The notes below the pieces were generated by a model. The model saw only the letters and a program-made list of their open reading frames with translations, was not told where the DNA came from and did not search any database. From Parabacteroides sp. (GTDB lineage Bacteria; Bacteroidota; Bacteroidia; Bacteroidales; Tannerellaceae), in the NCBI GenBank assembly GCA_020026285.1, contig JAHHQS010000056.1, positions 1-22,516 of the forward strand: a stretch of DNA of 22,516 nucleotides, read 5' to 3'. Position 1 is the stretch's first letter. Every line of letters begins with the position of its first letter. Below, piece after piece: positions 16,890-22,003 of this stretch. Made by a program: the position numbers and the translations under genes.

Positions 16890-17072
16890 TTATTCACTCC
16901 AAGGATTTTCGTCTTCTTCCTCAACGTAAATCCGTTTTAGTTTATCAGATACTTCTTTCAATTCATGTTTCATCTGCTTTACATGAAACTCAGCAGGCAT
17001 AGGAATTTCCATTGCGCCTAATAGGTTATCTATTGTATCGATAACTTCTGCAAATTGATCTGGTGCAATCAT
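16890..17072 (-). CDS. 60-aa acidic helical protein, unknown
   Basis: A 60-aa acidic protein (MIAPDQFAEVIDTIDNLLGAMEIPMP...) predicted as two helices, the second (EFHVKQMKHELKEVSDKLKRIYV) a likely coiled coil. It is packed between the ParB-like gene (1 bp away) and the small terminase gene (5 bp away), so it belongs to the same operon. No family recognised. A small terminase partner or ParB partner is possible. Confidence 0.62.
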   Translation of the reverse strand: MIAPDQFAEVIDTIDNLLGAMEIPMPAEFHVKQMKHELKEVSDKLKRIYVEEEDENPWSE

Positions 17073-17073
17073 A

Positions 17074-17832
17074 TCAGTCTATCCTTTCTATTTGGTCACT
17101 GAATACCTCCCCCTTGATGAATTTCATGTCGGGATTATATCCGAATCTTTGGCAAAAGGCCGCTTTCGCTTCATACGTGTCAAAGGAAAGCATTACATAG
17201 GCATCCATATCTTCCGCCTGCTTCTGTGCCGCTTCCTTTACTTGCTGCTTGACCTCTTTCATGTGGGCCACTTTCTCGGCTCTTTCAAGTTGCTTTGCCG
17301 CCTTCTCTTCCTCATGCTGCTCTTGTACTGGAACCATCATGTTATTGAGTTCTTCGGCTATGGAGGTTTCCTCTTCTGTCTGCAACAAGAAATCCACACC
17401 GATCATATTTAGATCGGCATCAGTCAACCCTGCATCCTTGTAATCAATATCAGGAACCAACTCAGCCAAGGCATCAAAATCCCATTGACCTCCGACATTA
17501 GGGTTGTTTAGTGTGATATTGAGTTCTTTTTCCTTTTTTTCGTTCACATCTATCAGTTCTACGCGAAGGAAATAATCATTCTCTCGCGTTTTTTCATCGT
17601 ATTTGTTCAGTTCGTCCAATACGGAAACTTTCTGATGTCCACCAACAATTGTATAACCGGTCTGTTTGTTCACTACAATTCCACCTACCACCCCGTATAG
17701 CTTGATAGATTTCTTCAGAGCCTTTCTTCCTTCATCCGAAATGATTCTTGGATTATAGGAAGCAGGCTTTATTTGTGAACGTTTAAGTTCTACAGACCTG
17801 CTATTGAAATATTTTCCTAATTTATCTTCCAT
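17074..17832 (-). CDS. ParB/Srx-fold protein (IbrB-like)
   Basis: A 252-aa protein whose first about 110 residues are a ParB/sulfiredoxin-fold domain: IKPASYNPR (21-29), a helix, GIVVNKQTGYTIVGGHQKV (51-69) with the GGHQK nucleotide-binding box, then a segment ending ELNITLNNPNVGGQWD (residues about 103-118). Residues about 160-215 are a charged coiled coil, and a small C-terminal domain ends SDQIERID. Proteins of this class act as CTP-binding clamps, nucleases or partners of other enzymes. Here it lies two genes after a PP-loop protein, the pairing seen in IbrA/IbrB-type loci. It is not a partition protein: no ParA is present. Function in the phage is unknown. Confidence 0.72.
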   Translation of the reverse strand: MEDKLGKYFNSRSVELKRSQIKPASYNPRIISDEGRKALKKSIKLYGVVGGIVVNKQTGYTIVGGHQKVSVLDELNKYDEKTRENDYFLRVELIDVNEKKEKELNITLNNPNVGGQWDFDALAELVPDIDYKDAGLTDADLNMIGVDFLLQTEEETSIAEELNNMMVPVQEQHEEEKAAKQLERAEKVAHMKEVKQQVKEAAQKQAEDMDAYVMLSFDTYEAKAAFCQRFGYNPDMKFIKGEVFSDQIERID

Positions 17833-17853
17833 TCAACTTTTCTCTATTTAAAC

Positions 17854-17882
17854 AGTATCGGCAAGTTACCCTGCCGAATACT
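17854..17882 (-). repeat. Inter-gene hairpin before the ParB-like gene
   Basis: AGTATCGGCA (17854-17863) is inverted as TGCCGAATACT (17872-17882), with one extra A and an 8-nt loop. It lies 5 nt after the stop of the basic 71-aa gene. On the minus strand GTTTAAATAG follows rather than a T-run, so it is a weak terminator, mRNA stabiliser or processing site. Confidence 0.55.
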
Positions 17883-17887
17883 ATATG

Positions 17888-18103
17888 TTAACCGTTTGCT
17901 AGACCCATATACTGGCTACGTGTGAATTTCCTGTTATAAGCTGCATCGCTATAGTTCCAACCTCTCACAGCACGTCTAGCATTGTCATAATACCGGAAGG
18001 CTGTTTCTCTCGCACGATTGGCACGAGATTGATTGTTTCCGCTTCTGGCCATAATTGAATTTGCCTGATTCATTATGTCATTTACACTCTTTCTTCTAGC
18101 CAT
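17888..18103 (-). CDS. Basic 71-aa protein, unknown
   Basis: A 71-aa basic protein beginning MARRKSVNDIMNQANSIMAR. It is rich in Arg, Asn and aromatic residues (FRYYDNARRAVRGWNY) and ends RSQYMGLANG. The ATG at 18103 is preferred because AAGGA sits 6 nt upstream; an ATG at 18109 overlaps the previous stop (ATGA) and is possible. The start MARR and the Gly-rich tail echo the 65-aa protein on the other side of the PP-loop gene. Basic composition suggests nucleic acid or virion binding. No family recognised. Confidence 0.6.
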   Translation of the reverse strand: MARRKSVNDIMNQANSIMARSGNNQSRANRARETAFRYYDNARRAVRGWNYSDAAYNRKFTRSQYMGLANG

Positions 18104-18105
18104 AA

Positions 18106-18777
18106 TCATTCCTTGTTATGATATTCCCATAGGATTCTTTCAGCCATAGGGAACACGTTATAAATTCGTTTTAAATCTCCAGGGTAATTCTTCTCCATCC
18201 AAAGCATACAATCCAGGTTGAATCCTACACCACTAGATGCTTTCAGGGAGTAACGAACAGGTTCAGGCAATCCATGTTGCTTCATGTAAGAAAGAATATC
18301 TCTCTGAGACCATTCTGCTAGAGGATAACAGAAACCATTATTTTCATATCCGTTCTCTTGATATCCATTAAGCATTAATCGTCTATTCATTCCGTCAGCT
18401 TTCTTCATTCCAAGAAAAACGTAATTAATGCCAAAACGTAACTGTATAGCCTTAACCACATCAGCAAGCTTCAACAACTTGACCTTTGGATTAGGTACAC
18501 AATAAAGACCACCACGAAGAATATAGGTTAGATTCCAATGAGGCACCTGTATAAATTCAATCTTAGGATATTTGGCTTTTACCCATCCAATCCATCTGTT
18601 GATGTGATCAAGATCTTTTACAAAAAACATGTAAACACAAAAGATCTTGTCAAACCTTGGATAGATTAGATCAAGTAAAACCAAAGAATCTTTACCCAAG
18701 GACAAAAACAGTATAGCCTCATTAGATTTCACTCTAACGAGGTCTATATAGTTATATGTCCTTTCTTGCAATGTCAT
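18106..18777 (-). CDS. PP-loop ATPase of the PAPS-reductase/IbrA type
   Basis: A 223-aa member of the adenine nucleotide alpha-hydrolase (PAPS reductase-like) fold. The PP-loop SLGKDS is at residues 26-31, followed by LVLLDLI. A helical middle (RWIGWVKAKYPKIEF) precedes FLGMKKADGMNRR, where Met/Arg-rich residues contact nucleotide, then YPLAEWSQRDILSYMKQHGLP, typical of the family C-terminus. The catalytic C-terminal Cys motif (ECGLH) of real PAPS reductases is absent, so sulfate reduction is not expected. I chose Met at 18777, one base after the preceding stop; the longer form would overlap by 41 bp. Proteins like this pair with ParB-like partners in IbrAB loci and in DNA-modification islands. 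Role unknown. Confidence 0.75.
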   Translation of the reverse strand: MTLQERTYNYIDLVRVKSNEAILFLSLGKDSLVLLDLIYPRFDKIFCVYMFFVKDLDHINRWIGWVKAKYPKIEFIQVPHWNLTYILRGGLYCVPNPKVKLLKLADVVKAIQLRFGINYVFLGMKKADGMNRRLMLNGYQENGYENNGFCYPLAEWSQRDILSYMKQHGLPEPVRYSLKASSGVGFNLDCMLWMEKNYPGDLKRIYNVFPMAERILWEYHNKE

Positions 18778-18778
18778 A

Positions 18779-18976
18779 TTATCCTGCTGATAAACCAAAT
18801 GCGCTACGAATATCTCCATAACGCTGTCTGCGACTACCTAATTGAGAAGTACCTCTTGCACCACCACGACGGTAAACCAATCGACCACCTGCACCAGCAC
18901 CATTCATATTTCTGCGCTGTCCAGCTGTTCTATTGATTCTCTGCTGAAGGTTTTCGCCATTTCGTCTTCTTGCCAT
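18779..18976 (-). CDS. Arg/Gly-rich 65-aa protein, unknown
   Basis: A 65-aa very basic protein with 15 Arg residues and many Gly. It begins MARRRNGENLQQRINRTAGQ and ends IRSAFGLSAG. It has almost no acidic residues and no Cys, and is likely disordered with RNA- or DNA-binding tendency. It lies one base before the PP-loop gene's ATG, so the pair is translationally coupled. The start MARR is shared with the 71-aa protein on the far side of the PP-loop gene. It could be a DNA-compaction peptide, a small virion protein, or the substrate of the PP-loop enzyme; none of these is shown. Confidence 0.62.
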   Translation of the reverse strand: MARRRNGENLQQRINRTAGQRRNMNGAGAGGRLVYRRGGARGTSQLGSRRQRYGDIRSAFGLSAG

Positions 18977-18996
18977 AAACTTTAAGTTTTAGGTTC

Positions 18997-19380
18997 TTAG
19001 ATTGTTTTCGACTTTTCTCTAATATTATGTTCTAAAACCTTACCTAAATCATAGACAATTTGTTCTGCATAGTAATCTTCACCTTTGTAATCATATTTGA
19101 TAGGTCTGTTGTTATCGTCAACGAATATCTCAGTGTGTGCACCGGCTACTTCTACTAAAGCTGAATCTCTGTCTTTATTGTAACCTACAAAAAAGCGGAT
19201 TGCATCGTATTTGACAGGTACACAATTGCCATATTCGTCTTCGATAGCATAACCTTCTGAATCTAACTGAATATATTTTTTCTCTGTTGTAGGTCTGATT
19301 TCTCGAAATTCTTGAACCTTGCGACCTGTCAAGATTGCATCAAAATACTTTTGTTTGATGATAAGATTTAAAACTTTCAT
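18997..19380 (-). CDS. ASCH-domain protein 1
   Basis: A 127-aa protein made almost wholly of an ASCH domain (PUA-like RNA-binding fold). The signature is LIIKQKYFDAILTGRKVQEFREI at residues 6-28 and, in the middle, FFVGYNKDRDSALVEVAGA (residues about 63-81). Family members include an amidohydrolase acting on N4-acetylcytidine and predicted RNA regulators. It is a paralog of the protein at 21573-21983, which shares the EFREI box and the VGY-x-K-x-RD-x-ALVEV segment. It follows the tRNA gene in the leftward operon. RNA or nucleoside substrate is inferred from family. Confidence 0.8.
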   Translation of the reverse strand: MKVLNLIIKQKYFDAILTGRKVQEFREIRPTTEKKYIQLDSEGYAIEDEYGNCVPVKYDAIRFFVGYNKDRDSALVEVAGAHTEIFVDDNNRPIKYDYKGEDYYAEQIVYDLGKVLEHNIREKSKTI

Positions 19381-19407
19381 AACTGTTCTCTTTATTATAA
19401 ATTATTG

Positions 19408-19479
19408 TTACGGGTGAGGGATTCGAACCCCCGACTTTTAGCTTATGAGGCTAATGAGCTACCACTGCTCTAACCCGTG
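19408..19479 (-). tRNA. tRNA with CAU anticodon, initiator-like
   Basis: The 72-nt cloverleaf folds as acceptor CACGGGT / ACCCGTA, D-arm GAGC / GCTC, anticodon arm TTAGC / GCTAA around CTCATAA (anticodon CAU, complement of 19445-19447), T-arm GGGGG / CCCTC around TTCGAAT, and discriminator A. CCA is not encoded. Position 1 C faces A72 (mismatch) and the D-arm has an A11-U24 pair, both hallmarks of bacterial initiator tRNA. The three consecutive G-C pairs in the initiator anticodon stem are missing (U-A, U-A, A-U, G-C, C-G). It may therefore work in initiation, elongation or as decoy. Confidence 0.93.
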
Positions 19480-19487
19480 ATGTAAAT

Positions 19488-19495
19488 CAAAGTTA
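19488..19495 (-). promoter_or_regulatory. Possible promoter -7 element for the tRNA
   Basis: The minus strand reads TAACTTTG, an exact fit to TAnnTTTG, placed so that transcription would begin a few nt before the tRNA 5' end. No TTG lies 19-21 nt upstream, so only half of a promoter is seen. Confidence 0.3.
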
Positions 19496-19504
19496 GTAAC
19501 AAAT

Positions 19505-19532
19505 ACCCTGTAAATATTAACACTTACAGGGT
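19505..19532 (-). terminator. Perfect inverted repeat, probable terminator or processing hairpin
   Basis: ACCCTGTAA (19505-19513) and TTACAGGGT (19524-19532) are perfect 9-bp arms around a 10-nt loop, 16 nt after the stop of the 57-aa gene and 25 nt before the tRNA. No strong T-run follows on either strand (ATTTG on the minus strand). So it could be a weak terminator or a barrier between mRNA and tRNA. Confidence 0.5.
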
Positions 19533-19548
19533 GAAACGAAACATTTAA

Positions 19549-19722
19549 TCAATTGTTTGATAATAGGTTTGCATCATGATCTTTTATAATCTCACGAATA
19601 ATGTCTTTTGCCATTAATATGCCATTTCTATAACCTTTGCCATAAGGGGTCTTAGTTGACAGATAACCGGTTGAGCTATCAAGCCATGATATTATATCAT
19701 TTATGATTTCTTTCTCTTTCAT
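19549..19722 (-). CDS. 57-aa small protein, unknown
   Basis: A 57-aa protein: MKEKEIINDIISWLDSSTGY, then LSTKTPYGKGYRNGILMAKD, and a C-terminus IIREIIKDHDANLLSNN. The ATG overlaps the amidotransferase stop (ATGA at 19719-19722) and AAGGTGG lies upstream inside that gene, a strong ribosome site in a genome where such sites are rare. It looks like two amphipathic helices joined by a Gly/Thr/Lys loop. Given its place after an amidoligase and an amidotransferase it might be a partner or peptide substrate of those enzymes. That is a guess; no family recognised. Confidence 0.72.
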   Translation of the reverse strand: MKEKEIINDIISWLDSSTGYLSTKTPYGKGYRNGILMAKDIIREIIKDHDANLLSNN

Positions 19723-20222
19723 AACCACCTTAAATTTGAATAATATATACCATTTAATTTCTGATAGCTACCATATAAAGCAACCTGACCATTATACATG
19801 ATTGCAAATCGTGAAAAACCTATAATTGTCTTTATAGCCTTTTCTGCAGCTTCTGATCTAAATCCAAAAGCAGCTATAGCAGGGTAAACAACGTCTCTGA
19901 AGACAATTTCACTATCAGTCATATCATTTACTGAATCAATAGGCAAAATGCCGTTATGAGCAAAATAAACGCCATTTTCTTCAAATGGGTGACAATTGTG
20001 TCTACTGATCGAACCATGAGTTGCATATCTCATGTGAATGATACATTCTTCGTCAGTTTGAACCATAGACAAATGATCTAAAAATTTCTGATAGTTCATT
20101 GTCTTAAAATGATGCTTTGTTGACACAAAACCAAAGCCATGATTGTTTATTCTCTTAATTCTGTTTAAGATGTTCAGATTTACCATCTGAACACCTTTTG
20201 GCTTGTAAATAATGCAGCACAT
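19719..20222 (-). CDS. Class II glutamine amidotransferase (Ntn hydrolase)
   Basis: A 167-aa protein consisting of a glutaminase domain alone. It hydrolyses glutamine and supplies ammonia to a partner. Cys2 (MCCIIY) is the N-terminal nucleophile once Met1 is removed. Other conserved boxes are NNHGFGF (27-33), HMRYATHG (63-70), HPFEENG (78-84), AHNGIL (88-93) and TDSE (102-105). Length is short for glutamine-dependent synthases, so the acceptor domain must be elsewhere, most likely in the adjacent amidoligase. The spacing to that gene is 28 bp. The two gene starts share the leader motif ACACGATTA. Confidence 0.88.
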   Translation of the reverse strand: MCCIIYKPKGVQMVNLNILNRIKRINNHGFGFVSTKHHFKTMNYQKFLDHLSMVQTDEECIIHMRYATHGSISRHNCHPFEENGVYFAHNGILPIDSVNDMTDSEIVFRDVVYPAIAAFGFRSEAAEKAIKTIIGFSRFAIMYNGQVALYGSYQKLNGIYYSNLRWL

Positions 20223-20225
20223 ATC

Positions 20226-20234
20226 TAATCGTGT
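20226..20234 (-). repeat. Leader motif copy before the amidotransferase
   Basis: The minus strand has ACACGATTA ending 3 nt before the ATG at 20222. The same 9-mer precedes the amidoligase twice. It may be a translational leader element or a protein site. Confidence 0.4.
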
Positions 20235-20250
20235 TAAAAAGGTTAGAGGC

Positions 20251-21117
20251 TCAATTAAGAACCTCTTTACGTGAATTAAAAAATGATTTTTCTTTATCAG
20301 TCAAGAAAGGTATATCGTTGATTGATTCAACTTCATGGTCTAGTCTGTTTTTCTTTGACCAAGCAACCAACTTTGCACAGAAGTTAACCCAGTTTGAAAT
20401 CTTTACAAATTCTGTTGAACCCTGATGTTGTCTGAACTCAATTGTATGGTGACGGCTATAAGAACAAGCATTAACTTTATAATATCTGTTACCATGCATA
20501 ATTGATAGAATATCATGTTTTGTTTGACAATTAGAGAAATCAAAGTTCTGAAGACTGCCACACCACTGACTATTGTTGGCCCTTCTTGAACGTGCCATGA
20601 AAGTATCAATTACTCTTTCTAATTTCTGATAATTGATGAATGTGTTGATGTATGCTTCATCTGAAATATTCTGTGCACCTATATGAACATGAAGACCTGT
20701 TGATCTGTTTACTTGTGCATTCGCTTCATTAAGCGACTTGCAGCAGTTCTCAAGGCTTTTCATACCATTCTTACCACTTAATACTGGTGATACACATTCA
20801 ATAGGGTTTTCACCTCTAATTGATGCATCTGATACAAATTTGTAGTAGTGATTATTGTCTGTATGATTATACCCTTCATACTTAAATGGCATATCATTTC
20901 TTGTTGCACATTCTCTGATAACAGAAGCAGCAACTAGACATTCTATTTCAACACCAAATGTGAAAGTGAATCTTTCTCTTGTTGTCTGAGGCATATCAGA
21001 AAGAAGAAGTTCAACTTCATATTTGCTTATACCCAATTTAATAAAAGCAGCTTTCTTTGTAGCCTTTGAACCTCTCATGTTCTTAATCTCTTCTACTTGT
21101 TCTTTTAAAGTCTTCAT
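20251..21117 (-). CDS. Amidoligase (glutamine synthetase-like fold)
   Basis: A 288-aa protein of the Amidoligase_2 group, predicted to form amide bonds between a carboxylate and an amine with ATP. The N-terminal helices are followed by FGVEIEC (54-60), with acidic ligands typical of the family. VSDASIRGENPIECVSPVLSG spans 95-115; GLHVHIG (141-147) and TIEFRQHQGS (225-234) complete the active site motifs. The ATG at 21117 is chosen: upstream codons run through the promoter and operator. It is the first gene of the leftward operon and directly precedes the amidotransferase, a pairing known from computational surveys of peptide- or metabolite-modifying loci. The substrate cannot be told from sequence. 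Confidence 0.85.
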   Translation of the reverse strand: MKTLKEQVEEIKNMRGSKATKKAAFIKLGISKYEVELLLSDMPQTTRERFTFTFGVEIECLVAASVIRECATRNDMPFKYEGYNHTDNNHYYKFVSDASIRGENPIECVSPVLSGKNGMKSLENCCKSLNEANAQVNRSTGLHVHIGAQNISDEAYINTFINYQKLERVIDTFMARSRRANNSQWCGSLQNFDFSNCQTKHDILSIMHGNRYYKVNACSYSRHHTIEFRQHQGSTEFVKISNWVNFCAKLVAWSKKNRLDHEVESINDIPFLTDKEKSFFNSRKEVLN

Positions 21118-21151
21118 AATCGTGTGTGTTAAATGCTGTTTGTAATCGTGT
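21117..21151 (-). repeat. Two leader motif copies before the amidoligase
   Basis: The minus-strand 9-mer ACACGATTA occurs at 21151-21143 and at 21125-21117, the last overlapping the start ATG, 26 bp apart. A third copy precedes the amidotransferase gene. The shared motif marks a possible common translational or transcript-level control. Confidence 0.42.
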
Positions 21152-21168
21152 TGTTTATTTCTATGCCA

Positions 21169-21198
21169 CAAAGATAAAGTAAACTTTATTATAAACAA
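21169..21198 (-). promoter_or_regulatory. Leftward promoter for the amidoligase operon
   Basis: The minus strand carries TTG (21198-21196), a 19-nt spacer, then TATCTTTG (21176-21169), an exact fit to the Bacteroides promoter TTG-19-TAnnTTTG. Transcription would start about 21163, giving a leader of about 45 nt. The first operator, 21174-21189, overlaps the -7 element. Confidence 0.8.
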
Positions 21199-21320
21199 TG
21201 TTTTTAATAAAGTTTTATTTATCATTTAACATTATTTAGTAAAGTAGACTTTATCTATATATAGAGTATTGATAAAGTTTACCTATATTTGCATAGAATT
21301 TTAAATAAAGTCTACTTTAT
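21174..21320. promoter_or_regulatory. Array of five regularly spaced operator sites
   Basis: Sites follow the palindrome ATAAAGT-nn-ACTTTAT. Site 1 (21174-21189) and site 5 (21305-21320) are perfect; site 3 (21239-21254) has one change; site 2 (21207-21222) and site 4 (21272-21287) keep a perfect left half and a decayed right half. Start-to-start spacings are 33, 32, 33 and 33 bp, about three helical turns, so bound dimers would face the same side. Site 1 overlaps the leftward promoter -7, site 4 the probable rightward -7, site 5 the regulator start codon. The adjacent XRE protein is the likely ligand. Confidence 0.8.
21284..21291 (+). promoter_or_regulatory. Probable rightward promoter -7 for the XRE regulator
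   Basis: TATATTTG matches TAnnTTTG and would start transcription near 21298, about 20 nt before the ATG. No TTG sits 19-21 nt upstream, so it may be weak or activator-dependent. Operator site 4 covers part of it. Confidence 0.5.
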
Positions 21321-21576
21321 GAATCTACAGATAAAAGAAATTATGAGTATTAAAGGTGTGACATCTGCTTCTTTAGCTGATCAAATTGGACTATCTAAAG
21401 TTGCAATCAGTAATATTATTACAGGTAAGTCACTGCCTTCATTAGAAACTTTGATGAAAATGTCTGAAGTCTTACATGTCAGTATTTCAGAATTAATTGG
21501 AGAAAAAGATATTCAGGACACTACTACTTTGATTTGTCCACATTGCGGTAAACCTATTAATATAAAGTTAACATGA
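21319..21576 (+). CDS. XRE/Cro-family transcription regulator with C-terminal CPHC knuckle
   Basis: An 85-aa regulator. Residues about 1-62 form a Cro/CI-type helix-turn-helix: IKEIMSIKGVTSASLADQIG, then LSKVAISNIITGKSLPSLET, MKMSEVLHVSISELIG. The C-terminal tail LICPHCGKPINIKLT carries C-x2-C, half a zinc knuckle that might bind metal in a dimer. ATG at 21319 is preferred; a TTG at 21289 lies in the promoter. Operator site 5 overlaps the start codon, so the protein probably represses itself and the leftward promoter. It overlaps the following ASCH gene by 4 bp (ATGA). Whether it acts as CI-like repressor or Cro-like switch cannot be told. Confidence 0.87.
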   Translation: MNLQIKEIMSIKGVTSASLADQIGLSKVAISNIITGKSLPSLETLMKMSEVLHVSISELIGEKDIQDTTTLICPHCGKPINIKLT

Positions 21577-21983
21577 AAGAGAAACCAACAAAAGAGAATA
21601 CTCTTTATCTGCCTATCAAACAGATTTATTTTGACCAGATCATAGCAGGTACGAAGAAAGAGGAGTTTAGAGAAATTAAAGAAGGTATTACTGCTAATCG
21701 CTATCTTCTCAAGGATGAACAAAAGAATTTTGTGTTAAATCCAGAAGTAACAGAACCAGGTAAGAAATATTATATAGACGATTACAATGATGGGAATTTT
21801 CCTTTCCTTCCTAAGCCTTATAAATATTTATCTTTAGCTGTTGGATATGCAAAAGAACGTGATACTGCATTAGTGGAAGTCGATGGCTACAGATTCATTC
21901 CTGATCTAATCAGAGTTAACCTTTTTGCTTTTTGGCAGATTGCTTATCATATAGGAAATATTATCGAGGTACATAGAAAGTAA
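21573..21983 (+). CDS. ASCH-domain protein 2
   Basis: A 136-aa ASCH-domain protein with LPIKQIYFDQIIAGTKKEEF and REI (residues about 13-35), then VGYAKERDTALVEVDGY (about 90-106). Its closest visible relative is the other ASCH protein (18997-19380), which has the same boxes in the same order. It is the second gene of the rightward unit, coupled by ATGA overlap to the XRE regulator, so it would be expressed with the repressor, perhaps in the lysogen. An insertion around residues 45-80 (YYIDDYNDGN, FPFLPKPYKY) distinguishes it. An RNA-related function is inferred from the PUA-like fold. Confidence 0.8.
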   Translation: MKEKPTKENTLYLPIKQIYFDQIIAGTKKEEFREIKEGITANRYLLKDEQKNFVLNPEVTEPGKKYYIDDYNDGNFPFLPKPYKYLSLAVGYAKERDTALVEVDGYRFIPDLIRVNLFAFWQIAYHIGNIIEVHRK

Positions 21984-22003
21984 AATTCCCAGATTAAACA
22001 GAT

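Noticed and set aside
17074..17832. Plasmid-type partition ParB
   Set aside because: No ParA partner or parS-like repeats are visible, and a helix-turn-helix segment typical of partition ParB is not apparent after the N-terminal domain.
18106..18777. True PAPS reductase for sulfate assimilation
   Set aside because: The PP-loop is present but the C-terminal catalytic Cys motif is missing and no sulfur pathway genes are nearby.
21118..21225. N-terminal extension of the amidoligase
   Set aside because: The extra 36 codons run through the leftward promoter and first operator, and the family-like helical part starts at the ATG at 21117.
21174..21320. CRISPR-like array because of regular 33-bp spacing
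   Set aside because: Units are short 16-bp palindromes, two of them decayed, overlapping promoters; spacers are AT-rich leader DNA and no cas genes are present.
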